Shown here in pieces: positions 8,725 to 18,300 of a stretch of 64,000 nucleotides of DNA. Position 1 is the first letter of the stretch, and each line of letters starts with the position of its first letter. The position numbers and the translations under genes were made by a program. Location: the NCBI RefSeq assembly GCF_005938105.1, contig NZ_VCPE01000006.1, forward strand, positions 62,001 through 126,000, given 5' to 3'. This stretch comes from Brucella haematophila (lineage in GTDB: Bacteria > Pseudomonadota > Alphaproteobacteria > Rhizobiales > Rhizobiaceae). The notes under the pieces are model-generated. The model saw only the letters and a list, made by a program, of their open reading frames with translations. It made no database searches and was not told the DNA's origin.

Positions 8725-10019
8725 AATATCAAGCGGATCACAATTCCGAGGCATGCCGCGAGCAACAGCACAAGCGGCATGTTGAGCCTCAGAACGACAA
8801 GCAACAATGCCGCCGCGCCTGCGATCAGGACGGCGGCATTGTCTATTGTGCTCCAGACTGGCAAGGGCACGCTGAACGGCCCCACCGCCTTATCCAGCAC
8901 CTGCGCAAACAGCACATGCAGCGAGAACCACAGCGCCAGATTGGCGATCACGCCCACGACCGCCGCCGTGATGCCGCTCAGCATGGCCGAAAGCCAGCGC
9001 ACCTGACGCAGCCGTTCCACAAACGGCGCGCCCGCCAAAATCCATAGAAAACACGGCACGAAGGTAAACCACAGGGCAATGATGCCGCCAACGAGGCCGC
9101 CCAGAATTGGCGGCATGCCCGACAGGTTCGCAGCCCCCACGAAGCCGACGAAAACCAGCACGAGGATCAGCGGTCCCGGCGTGGTTTCGGCCAGCCCCAG
9201 CCCGGTCAGCATTTCGCCTGGCTTCATCCAGCCGAAATGCTCGACCGCCTGTTGCGCCGTATAGGACAGCGCGGCATAGGCGCCACCGAAGGTCACCGCA
9301 GCGAGCTTTGAGAAGAACGCCGCCTCCTGCACGAAGACATGAGCGCCGCTGAAAGCCACATAGAGAAGAACGAGCGGTGCGAGCCAAAGCCCGCCCCAGA
9401 CCAGCGCTTGCTGCGTGAACTCGCGCAAAGCGCCGGGCGTCGCCTCGCCCAAACCAGCGCCCGCCCCGCTGCCCTGAAGGATATGGCGCAAGCCGCCTGC
9501 CATCGCCGCCAGCAGAACGACGAGCGGAAACGGCAGCTTCAAAAGCGCAATGGCAATAAATGCTGCAATCGCCACTGCATAGGAAAAACCGGCAGCAAGC
9601 GTGCGTTTCGCCATGCGGTAAAGCGCTTCGAACACCACAGCCAGCACCGCCGCCTTGAGGCCAAACAGCAGGCCTGCCACCATCTCCACATGCCCGAATG
9701 CAATATAAAGCGCGGAGAGCGCGAGCATCACGACAGCGCCGGGCAACACGAACAGAAGCCCTGCCAGCAGGCCGCCGCGCCAGCCTTTGACAGCCCAGCC
9801 CGAATAGGTCGCAAGCTGCATGGCTTCCGGCCCGGGCAATAACATGCAGAAGTTCAGCGCATGGATCAGTCGTTCCTGATCCATCCATTTCTTCTCATCC
9901 ACGATGATGCGTTGCAGCATGGCGATCTGGGCAGCGGGACCGCCGAACGACAGCAGACCCACTTTGCCGAAAGTCGTGAAGAGTTCTCTGAAACCTGGCT
10001 GCTTTACTGGCTCTGTCAC
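8721..10019 (-). CDS. chrA: Chromate transporter ChrA, two-domain form
   Basis: A 432-residue membrane protein made of two homologous CHR domains. The N-terminal one carries [14 protein letters not shown] and [15 protein letters not shown]; the C-terminal one carries the related [19 protein letters not shown] proteins export chromate in exchange for other anions. The start is GTG at 10019, as no upstream ATG is in frame. No regulator gene (chrB) is adjacent, so the physiological substrate may not be chromate. Confidence 0.92.
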   Translation of the reverse strand: MTEPVKQPGFRELFTTFGKVGLLSFGGPAAQIAMLQRIIVDEKKWMDQERLIHALNFCMLLPGPEAMQLATYSGWAVKGWRGGLLAGLLFVLPGAVVMLALSALYIAFGHVEMVAGLLFGLKAAVLAVVFEALYRMAKRTLAAGFSYAVAIAAFIAIALLKLPFPLVVLLAAMAGGLRHILQGSGAGAGLGEATPGALREFTQQALVWGGLWLAPLVLLYVAFSGAHVFVQEAAFFSKLAAVTFGGAYAALSYTAQQAVEHFGWMKPGEMLTGLGLAETTPGPLILVLVFVGFVGAANLSGMPPILGGLVGGIIALWFTFVPCFLWILAGAPFVERLRQVRWLSAMLSGITAAVVGVIANLALWFSLHVLFAQVLDKAVGPFSVPLPVWSTIDNAAVLIAGAAALLLVVLRLNMPLVLLLAACLGIVIRLIF

Positions 10020-10105
10020 GCTACTGCCCTGAATGATCCGTCTCGCAAGCTGTCGGCGAGGATCATTACAGGTTCATGACAGTTTTCACAGGCAACAACT
10101 TGGCC

Positions 10106-11650
10106 CTACTCGGCAGCTGCGCCCTCTTCCGCCAGATCGTCCGGAGCGTTGGGATCACCCGGTGCCGTTTCGCAGGCAAGATCGGGGAAATTGACAATGC
10201 GCATTCCCTTGAAATCATTCCGGACAACGAGAAGCCCACGCTCCTCGAAATACGTCAGCAGACGCCGGGCGCGGCTGAACGAGTGCGTGCCATAGGCGCG
10301 CGCCAGCGCCGCATCGGACGGGCAAGGCGCACCGGTTACCGCCGCCTGTGCGACGATCAGGAACACACCTTGCACATCATCTGTGAGGGTTTCCGACAGT
10401 GACAGCGCCTGCTGCCACGTTTCGCCGCTCGCCACATCGCTTTCAATGCTGGCCTGCGCCACCGCCAGCCGCCGGCGGAAGGCTGGCAAAGCCAGTGGTT
10501 CGCCCGGAACGCGGTGAATGCGGCAGCGCACCAGAAAGTCCTGATAGAGAACGGCCACAGACCGGAACGAAGCTTCCGGGTCATCCACGATCTCACGCAT
10601 GACCTTATCGAGAAGCTCGTCGCGTTCCGCTTCAACGATACCCGGAAAGAGCGGCGCTTCGACCGGCTCTGCCTCGGGCTTCGGCTTGGCCACTTGCGCC
10701 AGAATTTCCGCCGTGGATGGCGGCGGCGGTGGTGGAGGCGTCCGGCGCACGACGGTGCGGATTTCCTGCGGCGCAGGTGTAAAGATCAGATCGAGCGCAT
10801 CTTCCGGCGCATCGGGCAGCGGCATCAGCTTCGGCGATGACGAACGCGCGGAAGTTTCCACTTTGCCGATGCGGATCGGCAGCGGGCGTCGCGACAGTGC
10901 CGGTCCAAGTGCAACAAAATGCCCGCGCTCCAGATCGCGGAACATTTCCGCCTGCTTGCGCTCCATACCGAGCAGATCGGCGGCGCGCGCCATGTCGATA
11001 TCGAGAAAGGTGCGGCCCATCAGAAAGTTGGAGGCCTCGGCAGCCACGTTTTTGGCAAGCTTGGCCAGACGCTGCGTGGCAATAACACCCGCCAGTCCGC
11101 GCTTGCGCCCGCGACACATGAGATTGGTCATCGCGCCGAGCGATAGCTTGCGCGCTTCGTCGGACACTTCGCCAGCGGCGGCAGGCGCAAAAAGCTGCGC
11201 CTCATCCACCACCACAAGCATCGGATACCAGTAGTCGCGTTCGGCGTCGAAAAGTCCGCCAAGGAAAGCCGCTGCCGAGCGCATTTGCTGCTCAACATCG
11301 AGACCTTCCAGATTAAGCACCACCGAAACACGGTGCTGACGGATACGTCCGGCGATGCGGGTCAGTTCGGCTTCGGTGCGGGCAGCATCAACGACGACAT
11401 GGCCGTAAAGATCGGCCAGCGTGACAAAGTCCCCTTCCGGGTCGACAATGCACTGCTGCACCCATTGCGCGCTCTGTTCCAGCAGGCGGCGCAAAAGATG
11501 CGACTTGCCGGAGCCGGAATTACCCTGCACGAGCAGACGCGTGGCGAGAAGCTCCTCAAGATCAAGCATGGCCTGCTTGCCACCGCCAAGCGCCGCTGCC
11601 GAGGCAGAACCGCTTCCAGCAACAGCACCCATGTCGATACCGACCTGCAT
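10106..11650 (-). CDS. HerA/DUF87-type ATP-binding protein with winged-helix C-terminus
   Basis: A 514-residue P-loop protein. Walker A is GNSGSGKS (residues 43-50), Walker B is LVVVDEAQLF, and an arginine/sensor-like region is VIATQRLAKL. After the ATPase core (to about 290) comes a Pro-rich linker with a run of seven prolines, then a predicted helical, winged-helix-like C-terminal domain ending in an acidic tail. It belongs to the HerA/VirB4-like family, whose members translocate DNA or act in repair; its own role is unknown. An in-frame upstream extension is possible, but the ATG at 11650 has AAGGAGG four bases before it. Confidence 0.85.
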   Translation of the reverse strand: MQVGIDMGAVAGSGSASAAALGGGKQAMLDLEELLATRLLVQGNSGSGKSHLLRRLLEQSAQWVQQCIVDPEGDFVTLADLYGHVVVDAARTEAELTRIAGRIRQHRVSVVLNLEGLDVEQQMRSAAAFLGGLFDAERDYWYPMLVVVDEAQLFAPAAAGEVSDEARKLSLGAMTNLMCRGRKRGLAGVIATQRLAKLAKNVAAEASNFLMGRTFLDIDMARAADLLGMERKQAEMFRDLERGHFVALGPALSRRPLPIRIGKVETSARSSSPKLMPLPDAPEDALDLIFTPAPQEIRTVVRRTPPPPPPPSTAEILAQVAKPKPEAEPVEAPLFPGIVEAERDELLDKVMREIVDDPEASFRSVAVLYQDFLVRCRIHRVPGEPLALPAFRRRLAVAQASIESDVASGETWQQALSLSETLTDDVQGVFLIVAQAAVTGAPCPSDAALARAYGTHSFSRARRLLTYFEERGLLVVRNDFKGMRIVNFPDLACETAPGDPNAPDDLAEEGAAAE

Positions 11651-11809
11651 CTCGCCTCCTTGATTGAAAATGACAGGAACAGACGACTCGCACGGCCAGG
11701 CCAGCGGTCGATCAGGCATTCGCTTAACATCTTTGACGCAGCCAATGCCACCGGTTATGAGAAATGCCCACAGATGCCGGGCGCGGCAATCGCTGGCAGG
11801 CCAAAAAAC

Positions 11810-11838
11810 TTGCGCTGCCGCACGCTATGGTCTATAGC
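11810..11838 (+). promoter_or_regulatory. Candidate sigma-70-type promoter of rplY
   Basis: TTGCGC at 11810-11815 and TATAGC at 11833-11838 are separated by 17 bases. It is the best-spaced pair in the region upstream of rplY and points toward it. The start site would be near 11845. Confidence 0.5.
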
Positions 11839-11940
11839 CACCGCCATCCGCGTAGACACCCTTGGAGGCAACGCGGAATGGGGCGGTCCGGTCTTTCACC
11901 TTGTGACAGACGATACGGGCTGTTTCATGTCGTTTGTTGA

Positions 11941-11984
11941 AGCATGATCCCGAAAAGTGGAAACCGGTTTTCGGTCAAGATCAG
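11941..11984. repeat. Repeat family B, copy 2 (one end degenerate)
   Basis: It begins AGCATGATCCCGAAAAGTGG and contains AAACCGGTTTTCGGTCAAGATCA. The right terminal repeat is incomplete (GATCAGGC instead of GATCATGCTC). It lies in the rplY leader, 51 bases before its start codon. Confidence 0.75.
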
Positions 11985-12034
11985 GCGCAAAAATTACAAC
12001 GAGCGACACTCCAATAACTTTGAAAGGAAATGCC

Positions 12035-12661
12035 ATGAGCGAATCTTACGTGCTCAAGGCCGATCTGCGTACCCGGGTTGGTAAGGGGTCCTCCCGCGAA
12101 CTGCGTCGCAACGGCCAGATTCCTGCAGTCATCTATGGCGACAAGCAGGAGCCCCTCGCAATCGCCGTCTCCTACAAGGAGATCTACTACAAGATTCATG
12201 GCGGTGGTTTTAAGACCACGGTTGCCACGGTCGAAGTAGACGGCAAGAAGATTCAGGTCCTCCCGAAGGACTACCAGATGGACCCAGTCCGCGACTTCCC
12301 GCAGCATGTCGACTTCCTGCGCGTTTCCGCAAAGTCGGTCGTTCACGTGAACGTTCCTGTTCACTTCAAGAACGAAGAAGCTGCACCGGGCATCAAGCGC
12401 GGCGGCGTTCTCAACATCGTTCGTCACGACGTTGAACTGATCGTTCCGGCCAATGCAATTCCGGAAGCGCTCGAATTCGACCTGACCGGCCTTGAAATCG
12501 GTGACTCCGTCCACATTTCGGCAATCAAGCTGCCGAAGGGCGTGTCTGCTGCCATTCAGGACCGCGACTTCACCATCGCCACCATTGCTGCTCCTGCCGG
12601 CCTGAAGTCGGACGAAGCTGCTGCTGAAGGCGCTGAAGAAGAAGCCAAGGACGGCGAATAA
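12035..12661 (+). CDS. rplY: 50S ribosomal protein L25/general stress protein Ctc
   Basis: A 208-residue long-form L25 (CTC/TL5 type) that binds 5S rRNA. The N-terminal L25 domain (about 1-95) starts [20 protein letters not shown] and includes GQIPAVIYG. The beta-rich TL5 C-terminal domain (about 100-190) is followed by an acidic tail. The ATG at 12035 is preceded by GAAAGGAAA; the open frame upstream is provided by a repeat element and is not used. pth follows 30 bases later, an arrangement common in alphaproteobacteria. Confidence 0.97.
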   Translation: MSESYVLKADLRTRVGKGSSRELRRNGQIPAVIYGDKQEPLAIAVSYKEIYYKIHGGGFKTTVATVEVDGKKIQVLPKDYQMDPVRDFPQHVDFLRVSAKSVVHVNVPVHFKNEEAAPGIKRGGVLNIVRHDVELIVPANAIPEALEFDLTGLEIGDSVHISAIKLPKGVSAAIQDRDFTIATIAAPAGLKSDEAAAEGAEEEAKDGE

Positions 12662-12691
12662 TCGCTTTCCGCATTTTGGGGGCTCTGAACC

Positions 12692-13447
12692 ATGCTGCTC
12701 ATCGCAGGTCTTGGCAATCCGGGCCCCAAATATGCGCATAACCGGCATAATATCGGTTTCATGGCGGCGGATGAAATATTCCGCCGCCATCGCTTTTCCA
12801 ACTGGCAGAAGAAGTTTCAGGCCGAGATCGCCGATGGCGTGATTGACGGCGAAAAAGTGCTGCTGATCAAGCCGCAGACGTTCATGAATCTCTCGGGCCA
12901 GTCCATCGGCGAGGCCATGCGCTTTTACAAGCTCACCTCTGCCGACCTCGTCGTCATCTATGACGAACTTGACCTTATTCCGGGCAAGCTGCGCATCAAG
13001 ACCGGCGGCGGCTCCGGCGGCCATAACGGCATCAAATCCATCGACGCGCATGTGCAGTCCTTCCCCGGCGGCCAGAATTATCGCCGCATGCGGCTTGGCA
13101 TCGGCCATCCGGGCGCGAAGGAACTCGTGCATAATTATGTCCTCGGCGACTTCGCCAAGGCCGACAATGAATGGCTGGATACGCTTCTGGGCGCTGTCGC
13201 CGACAATGTAGGCCTGCTTGCCAAGCCGGGCGACGATAACAGCTTCATGAACCGCATTGCGCTCGCCATGGGCGACGGCAATCAGCGGCCGAGCGGTTTC
13301 AAGGCCGATCCCGCGCAATTGGAGAAGGCTCCGCCAAAGGCGCAGAGCCATATTCGTCAGGCGCGGCAGAACCAGAAGAAACCGGCCATTCCAGAAAGCG
13401 GCCCTATGGCTGAAATGCTGAAAAAGCTGCTGGGCAAGAAAGACTAA
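12692..13447 (+). CDS. pth: Peptidyl-tRNA hydrolase
   Basis: A 251-residue enzyme that releases peptides from drop-off peptidyl-tRNA. Active-site landmarks are [18 protein letters not shown] with catalytic His19, [10 protein letters not shown], and VIYDELDL with the catalytic Asp. It is about 55 residues longer than E. coli Pth. The extra part is a C-terminal tail rich in Lys, Gln and Pro (from about residue 195), usual for Brucella/Rhizobium homologues. It is probably co-transcribed with rplY. Confidence 0.97.
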   Translation: MLLIAGLGNPGPKYAHNRHNIGFMAADEIFRRHRFSNWQKKFQAEIADGVIDGEKVLLIKPQTFMNLSGQSIGEAMRFYKLTSADLVVIYDELDLIPGKLRIKTGGGSGGHNGIKSIDAHVQSFPGGQNYRRMRLGIGHPGAKELVHNYVLGDFAKADNEWLDTLLGAVADNVGLLAKPGDDNSFMNRIALAMGDGNQRPSGFKADPAQLEKAPPKAQSHIRQARQNQKKPAIPESGPMAEMLKKLLGKKD

Positions 13448-13684
13448 AGCATTTCCAGCAAAAGTGCGAAGCGGTTTTGCGTGGGAGAATGCGTAAAAAT
13501 AAGCCGTTCCAAAGGGCGCGACGCCGCCGCCTCTTGACGCTTCACACCTCAATGTCGCATAGCGACGGTAATTCTATTCTAGAGCGGTTCTGGTTAAGAT
13601 AGAATCATTCGAACCGCTCTAGTTGTTTGTTATCACCGCATTTCCAACGCAAAACCGCTTCGCACTTTTGCTGGAAATGCTCTA
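13446..13684. repeat. Composite inverted element: two repeat A copies around an inner palindrome
   Basis: The left repeat A copy spans about 13446-13494 (AGCATTTCCAGCAAAAGTGC and onward). Its inverted partner spans about 13647-13682 (ending CACTTTTGCTGGAAATGCT). The two arms match over about 35 bases. Between them is a separate perfect 12-bp inverted repeat, CTAGAGCGGTTC (13579-13590) with GAACCGCTCTAG (13611-13622). The left end begins inside the pth stop codon and the right end lies 18 bases before the ychF start. Confidence 0.88.
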
Positions 13685-13701
13685 GTCTGACAGGTACGAT
13701 C

Positions 13702-14805
13702 ATGGGTTTCAAATGCGGCATCGTCGGTCTGCCAAATGTTGGCAAGTCGACGCTTTTCAACGCGCTGACCAAAACGGCCGCCGCACAGGCTGCAAACTAT
13801 CCGTTCTGCACCATCGAGCCGAACACCGGCGAAGTGGCGGTTCCGGACCCGCGCCAGAACGGGATCGCCAAGATCGCCGGGTCAAAGGAAATCATCCCGA
13901 CCCGCATCAACTTCGTAGACATTGCGGGCCTTGTCCGCGGCGCCTCGAAGGGCGAAGGCCTCGGCAACCAGTTCCTCGCCAATATCCGCGAAGTGGACGC
14001 CATCGTGCATGTGCTGCGCTGCTTCGAAGATGACGACATCACCCATGTCGAAGGCCGTATCGATCCCGTATCGGACGCGCAGACGGTTGAAACCGAACTG
14101 ATGCTGTCGGACCTTGAAAGCATCGAGCGCCGTATCGTGCAGATCCGCAAGCGCGCCACCGGCAAGGACAAGGAAGCCCTCACCATTCTGCCGGTGATGG
14201 AAGCAGCGCTTGAACTGCTCCAGAACGGCCAGCCGGTTCGCCTGATGCTGAAGGATATCTCAGCAGAAGACCTGCTGACGCTGAAGGGTCTGAACCTTCT
14301 GACCTCCAAGCCTGTGCTCTATGTCTGCAACGTCGCTGAAGGCGATGCCGCCAAGGGCAACGCATACAGCGCTGCCGTCGAAAAGATGGCCGAGGAACAG
14401 GGCGCACAGACGGTCATCATCTCCGCCGCCATCGAAGCGGAAGTTGCCCAACTTCCTGATGAGGAAGCCAAGGAATATCTGGAGAGCATGGACCTTGAGG
14501 AACCGGGACTCGACCGCCTGATCCGCGCCGGTTACAAGCTTCTCGACCTCATCACCTATTTCACCGCCGGACCAAAGGAAACCCGCGCCTGGACCATCCG
14601 TCGCGGAACCAAGGCTCCCGGCGCTGCCGGCGTGATCCACACCGATTTCGAGCGCGGCTTCATTCGCGCCCAGACCATCGCCTATGAAGACTACGTCAAA
14701 TACAACGGCGAAGTCGGTGCCAAGGAAGCAGGCAAGGCGAGAGACGAAGGCAAAGAATACATCGTCCATGACGGCGATGTGATGCTTTTCCGCTTCAACA
14801 CCTGA
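13702..14805 (+). CDS. ychF: Redox-regulated ATPase YchF (Obg-like)
   Basis: A 367-residue P-loop NTPase of the Obg/HflX class that prefers ATP over GTP and binds ribosomes. Walker A is GLPNVGKSTLFNAL (from residue 8). The base-recognition motif is NVAE rather than NKxD, as expected for YchF. The C-terminal TGS domain includes TYFTAGPKETRAWTI. An upstream in-frame start exists only because the repeat element is open in this frame; the ATG at 13702 gives the normal N-terminus MGFKCGIVGLPNVGKS. Followed by a terminator. Confidence 0.97.
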   Translation: MGFKCGIVGLPNVGKSTLFNALTKTAAAQAANYPFCTIEPNTGEVAVPDPRQNGIAKIAGSKEIIPTRINFVDIAGLVRGASKGEGLGNQFLANIREVDAIVHVLRCFEDDDITHVEGRIDPVSDAQTVETELMLSDLESIERRIVQIRKRATGKDKEALTILPVMEAALELLQNGQPVRLMLKDISAEDLLTLKGLNLLTSKPVLYVCNVAEGDAAKGNAYSAAVEKMAEEQGAQTVIISAAIEAEVAQLPDEEAKEYLESMDLEEPGLDRLIRAGYKLLDLITYFTAGPKETRAWTIRRGTKAPGAAGVIHTDFERGFIRAQTIAYEDYVKYNGEVGAKEAGKARDEGKEYIVHDGDVMLFRFNT

Positions 14806-14812
14806 TACGATC

Positions 14813-14837
14813 AGGCCGCCGTATCCCGGCGGCCTTT
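14813..14837 (+). terminator. Terminator-like hairpin after ychF
   Basis: AGGCCGCCG pairs with CGGCGGCCT and is followed by a short T-run (cctttgcat). A partial mixture of repeat A and B sequence (AGAGCATTTCCGG, AACCGGTTT) follows at about 14847-14870. Confidence 0.65.
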
Positions 14838-14882
14838 GCATATTTAGAGCATTTCCGGAAACCGGTTTGGAGGAGATAGAGG

Positions 14883-15380
14883 GTGAGCAAGCCCCAGCTG
14901 AAATACGCCTATGAGGATATGGTGCCGGGACTGAAAATCCCTTTCGGTCCGCGCACGATCAACAAGGAAGAGATCATCGAATTCGCAAGCGCATTCGATC
15001 CGCAGCCCTTCCACCTCGATGAAGAAGCAGGCAAGGCCAGTGTGCTTGGCGGTCTTGCCGCCTCAGGCTGGCAGACCGTATCGCTGATCATGCGTCTCGT
15101 TTGCGACGCCTTTCTCACCAACTCCACATCGCAAGGCGGCCCCGGCGTCGAATTCACCCGCTGGAAGCGCCCGGTTCTCGCTGGCGACACGCTGAGCGGT
15201 GTTACCACGGTCATCGACCGCCGCCTTTCCAAGAGCCGCCCGGAAATCGGTCTCGTCACCCTGCATCACGCACTGGTCAATCAGCGCGGTGAAACCGTGT
15301 GCGAAATGCAGCATCCCTGCATGATGGGACGCCGTAACTACGACGCGGCGCAGCAAGCCGAAGCCAAGGCGGGTGTATGA
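14883..15380 (+). CDS. MaoC-like (hot-dog fold) dehydratase, first of a pair
   Basis: A 165-residue hot-dog protein of the MaoC/R-specific enoyl-CoA hydratase superfamily. The catalytic segment FASAFDPQPFHLDEEAG carries the Asp and His expected of hydratase 2 enzymes (D-x5-H), and GLAASGWQT follows. The start is GTG with GGAGGAGA upstream. It overlaps the second MaoC gene by 4 bases (ATGA), so the two are translationally coupled and may form a heteromer. The substrate is probably an acyl-CoA but cannot be told. Confidence 0.88.
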   Translation: MSKPQLKYAYEDMVPGLKIPFGPRTINKEEIIEFASAFDPQPFHLDEEAGKASVLGGLAASGWQTVSLIMRLVCDAFLTNSTSQGGPGVEFTRWKRPVLAGDTLSGVTTVIDRRLSKSRPEIGLVTLHHALVNQRGETVCEMQHPCMMGRRNYDAAQQAEAKAGV

Positions 15381-15847
15381 TGAGCTATCTTGAAGACAAT
15401 CTCGGTCGGGAACTGGACATCGGCAGCTACACTTTCACCGCCGAAGAGATCATCGACTTTGCCACGAAATATGATCCGCAACCGTTTCATCTCGATGCTG
15501 AAGCTGCAAAGAACAGCCTGTTCGGCGGACTGTGCGCCTCTGGCTGGCACACGACAGCGGTGTTCATGAAGCTGAATGTCGCTTCCATCGTGCAGGCAAC
15601 CAAGGACGCGCTCAAGCGCGGCGAGACGCCGCCGACTTTCGGTCCCTCGCCCGGCTTCGAAAACCTGAAATGGTCAAAGCCGGTCTATGCCGGAGATACC
15701 ATCACCTATAAGCGCACCGTCCATGCGCTGCGCCCGCTCGCTTCGCGCCCGGGCTGGTCGATGCTGGCGATGAGCAGCCGCGCCTTCAACCAGAATGGCG
15801 AGGAAGTGCTGTCGTTCGAAAACGCGGCCATGGTCAAGCTGCCATAA
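15377..15847 (+). CDS. MaoC-like (hot-dog fold) dehydratase, second of a pair
   Basis: A 156-residue paralogue of the preceding gene. The same active-site block, FATKYDPQPFHLDAEAA, is present with Asp and His conserved, followed by GLCASGWHT. Neighbouring residues FENLKWSKPVYAGDTITY are typical of the family. The ATGA overlap with its neighbour supports the start at 15377. Probably works with the first MaoC protein in acyl-CoA metabolism; no dehydrogenase or thiolase is adjacent to narrow this down. Confidence 0.88.
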   Translation: MMSYLEDNLGRELDIGSYTFTAEEIIDFATKYDPQPFHLDAEAAKNSLFGGLCASGWHTTAVFMKLNVASIVQATKDALKRGETPPTFGPSPGFENLKWSKPVYAGDTITYKRTVHALRPLASRPGWSMLAMSSRAFNQNGEEVLSFENAAMVKLP

Positions 15848-15861
15848 GCCAGTAGGGCCAA

Positions 15862-16533
15862 TCATTGCTTTGGCCATTTGGCGAAAATCGCCTCTCTCGC
15901 CGCTCTGGATGCGGCGAGGCGTTCGCGTCCAAGCGCCAGAATTTCAGGTCGCGCCTGATCGGGCGTTCCGGAATGAAATGGAGGTGCAGGCGCGTATTCC
16001 AGTGTCAGTTGCACGGTTTCCGCTTCCGCCCGCCCGAATAGCTCTTCGAGAATAGACAGTCCAAAGTCGATCCCCGACGTGACGCCACCTGCCGTGATGA
16101 TATTGCCGTCCTGCACGACGCGTCCTTTGGTCGGTATCGCACCGAAATGCTCAAGAAAATCCATCGCATTCCAGTGCGTGGTTGCCCGTCGTCCCGCGAG
16201 AAGCCCTGCCGCACCGAGAACCAATGCTCCGGTGCAGATAGAGGTGACATAGCGTGCATTGCGCGCCTGCTCGCGCACAAAATCCAGCACGACCGCGTCA
16301 GTCAGTAGTGGCTGCACGCCTCCACCTGGGATGCAGATAACATCCAGCGGAGGACAATCATCGAATGTCGTCGTCGGTACAAATGTGAGACCCGATGAAG
16401 ATAAAACCGGGTTCCGGTCTTTCCAGATCAGGTGAACGTGCGCTCCGTCTGCCGACGAGAAAACTTCATAAGGACCTGTCAGATCGAGTTGCTGAATGGA
16501 TGGGAATATCAGAAACCCGATCGTCAAAGTCAA
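15862..16533 (-). CDS. DJ-1/PfpI family protein, isonitrile hydratase-like
   Basis: A 223-residue class I glutamine amidotransferase-like protein. The nucleophile elbow is SICTGALVLGAAGLLAG with the reactive Cys, and the N-terminus IGFLIFPSIQQLDLTGPYEV has the Asp typical of isonitrile hydratase and GlxA-type proteins. There is no C-terminal AraC domain, so it is an enzyme-like rather than regulator-like member. The start is TTG at 16533, supported by AAAAAGGA seven bases before it. Substrate not determinable. Confidence 0.85.
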   Translation of the reverse strand: MTLTIGFLIFPSIQQLDLTGPYEVFSSADGAHVHLIWKDRNPVLSSSGLTFVPTTTFDDCPPLDVICIPGGGVQPLLTDAVVLDFVREQARNARYVTSICTGALVLGAAGLLAGRRATTHWNAMDFLEHFGAIPTKGRVVQDGNIITAGGVTSGIDFGLSILEELFGRAEAETVQLTLEYAPAPPFHSGTPDQARPEILALGRERLAASRAAREAIFAKWPKQ

Positions 16534-16562
16534 CGCAGTATCCTTTTTGTAAAACTTCGTCC

Positions 16563-17108
16563 TCAGTCGCCTTCGAAGGAAACCAGCGTGCGCACGGGCA
16601 CGCCAAGCGCTTCCAGCTTCTTGCGTCCGCCAAGGTCCGGCAGATCGATGATGAAGCAGGCGGCAACGATATTCGCCCCCATCTGCAACAACAGCTTGGC
16701 AGCGGCTTCCGCCGTGCCGCCGGTGGCGATCAGATCGTCGACGAGGATGATGCGCTCGCCCTTGTCGATTGCGTCGCGGTGCATCTCCATTTCGTCGATG
16801 CCATATTCAAGGCTGTAGGCAATGCGCACCGTATCGCGCGGCAGCTTGCCCTTCTTGCGGATCGGCACGAAACCGGCGGAAATCTGGTGCGCAATGGCGC
16901 CGCCAAGAATGAAGCCGCGGGCTTCAATGCCTGCAACCTTATCCACCTTGTTACCGGCAAAAGGATAGACCAGTTCGTCGACCGAGCGGCGGAATGCCTG
17001 CGCGTCGCCCATCAGGGTCGTTACGTCGCGGAACTGCACGCCGGGTTTGGGATAATCCGGAATGGTTCTGATGGCATCCTTCAAGGTGGCTTTGAGCCCG
17101 GATTCCAT
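16563..17108 (-). CDS. apt: Adenine phosphoribosyltransferase
   Basis: A 181-residue purine-salvage enzyme that converts adenine and PRPP to AMP. The PRPP-binding loop is [17 protein letters not shown], and the N-terminal [17 protein letters not shown] is the type I APRT signature. An upstream TTG is also in frame, but the ATG at 17108 has AAAGGA eight bases before it. It lies downstream of the pet operon, separated by the pet terminator, so it likely has its own promoter. Confidence 0.97.
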   Translation of the reverse strand: MESGLKATLKDAIRTIPDYPKPGVQFRDVTTLMGDAQAFRRSVDELVYPFAGNKVDKVAGIEARGFILGGAIAHQISAGFVPIRKKGKLPRDTVRIAYSLEYGIDEMEMHRDAIDKGERIILVDDLIATGGTAEAAAKLLLQMGANIVAACFIIDLPDLGGRKKLEALGVPVRTLVSFEGD

Positions 17109-17350
17109 TGTCGGTCCTTTCAATTTGAACTTTCAGCAACGACGGAACGCCTCGACTGGAGAGCGGCCCCGTGACCTGCATCCCTTCCTCGTCAACGCGC
17201 CCGGCAAGGCGACCAAGACGCCTCTGGCTGTTATCCCTTTTCAATCACGATATCGCAGCCACGCCAAGCTTATTCGCGCATGAGCGAGCAAAACGGCAGC
17301 TCGGGCGGCGGGTCTGGCCGCTATCGACTGTAAATCAGCACCCCACAAAC

Positions 17351-17383
17351 AAAAAGGGCGCCTTTTCGGGCGCCCTCTTTTCA
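17351..17383 (-). terminator. Intrinsic terminator of the petABC operon
   Basis: On the minus strand GGGCGCC pairs with GGCGCCC around CGAAAA and is followed by a T-run (tttttgtttg). It is placed 17 bases past the petC stop. Confidence 0.9.
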
Positions 17384-17399
17384 AAGATCAGCTGATAGC

Positions 17400-18272
17400 T
17401 CAGTGCTTCACGTCAGACCAGATCGACCGCTTGGCGATATAGGCCAGACCCGCAAAGAGAATCAGGAACACAATCACCCGGAAGCCGGTGCGCTTGCGCT
17501 GTTCCAGATGCGGCTCTGCGGCCCACATCAGAAACGCCGCGACGTCGCGCGAATACTGGTCCACCGTCTGCGGCGAACCATCATCATAGGTAACCTGACC
17601 GTCGTTCAGCGGCTTGGCCATGGCAAGCGCCTTTGCCGAAATGAAGTACGGATTGTAGTGCGTACCTTCGGCAATCTGCATGCCCGCTGGCGGCTGCTCA
17701 TCAAAGCCGGTCAGAAGCGCGTGAATATAATCCGGGCCACCTTCGGCATATTGCGTGAAGATGTCGAAGATGAACTGCGGGAAGCCGCGTTCCACTGCGC
17801 GCGCCTTGGCGATCAGCGAAAAGTCAGGCGGAGCCGCGCCATTGTTTGCAGCCGCAGCAGCAGCAGCATTTGGGAATGGCGCCGGGAAATGGTCGGTCGG
17901 CAACGCCTTGCGGGTGAACATTTCACCTTCGCCATTCGGGCCGTCCTGCACTTCATATTCGGCAGCCAGCGCCTTCACCTGTTCCGGCGAATAGCCGAGG
18001 TCTTCCAGCGTGCGGAAGGCCACCAGGTTCATGGAATGGCATGCCGAGCATACTTCCTTATAGACCTTCAGACCACGCTGCAGCTGCCCCTTGTCATAGG
18101 TGCCGAACGGGCCGGCAAAGCTCCACTTTTCCTGCTTTGGATGATGGATCGGGAAATGCGTCGGTTCCGCCGCATTGCCGCCCTCCTCAGCGAAGGCACC
18201 GCTCATGGAAAGACCAAGTGCGACCAGCGGAGCGATACCAAAGGCAGCGAAGCTCTTGAGGATGTTTTTCAT
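17400..18272 (-). CDS. petC: Cytochrome c1 of the cytochrome bc1 complex
   Basis: A 290-residue heme protein with an N-terminal export signal (ending SGAFA). The heme-binding CxxCH motif is EVCSACHSM near residue 75, the axial-Met region lies in the C-terminal half, and one C-terminal membrane anchor is GFRVIVFLILFAGLAYIA. It accepts electrons from the Rieske protein and passes them to cytochrome c. Of the in-frame starts, the ATG at 18272 has AAGGA seven bases before it. It is a separate gene, unlike the fused fbcH of Bradyrhizobium. Last gene of petABC. Confidence 0.96.
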   Translation of the reverse strand: MKNILKSFAAFGIAPLVALGLSMSGAFAEEGGNAAEPTHFPIHHPKQEKWSFAGPFGTYDKGQLQRGLKVYKEVCSACHSMNLVAFRTLEDLGYSPEQVKALAAEYEVQDGPNGEGEMFTRKALPTDHFPAPFPNAAAAAAANNGAAPPDFSLIAKARAVERGFPQFIFDIFTQYAEGGPDYIHALLTGFDEQPPAGMQIAEGTHYNPYFISAKALAMAKPLNDGQVTYDDGSPQTVDQYSRDVAAFLMWAAEPHLEQRKRTGFRVIVFLILFAGLAYIAKRSIWSDVKH

Positions 18273-18300
18273 CGTTACGTCCTTCATATCTCTCGCTGGT

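Larger units (their letters stand above)
11651..12034. other. 384-base divergent intergenic region upstream of rplY
   Basis: It separates the HerA-like gene (minus) from rplY (plus). It contains a promoter candidate for rplY and a repeat B copy, both listed separately, leaving an apparent untranslated leader of nearly 200 bases before rplY. I find no protein-coding frame: the frame that runs through the repeat into rplY is an accident of the repeat. Confidence 0.5.

Noticed and set aside
13627-13701. In-frame extension upstream of ychF (residues including KTASHFCWKC)
   Set aside because: It is the translation of repeat A, and the same peptide occurs before the glutathione transferase gene at 40.4 kb. 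The true starts have proper context downstream.
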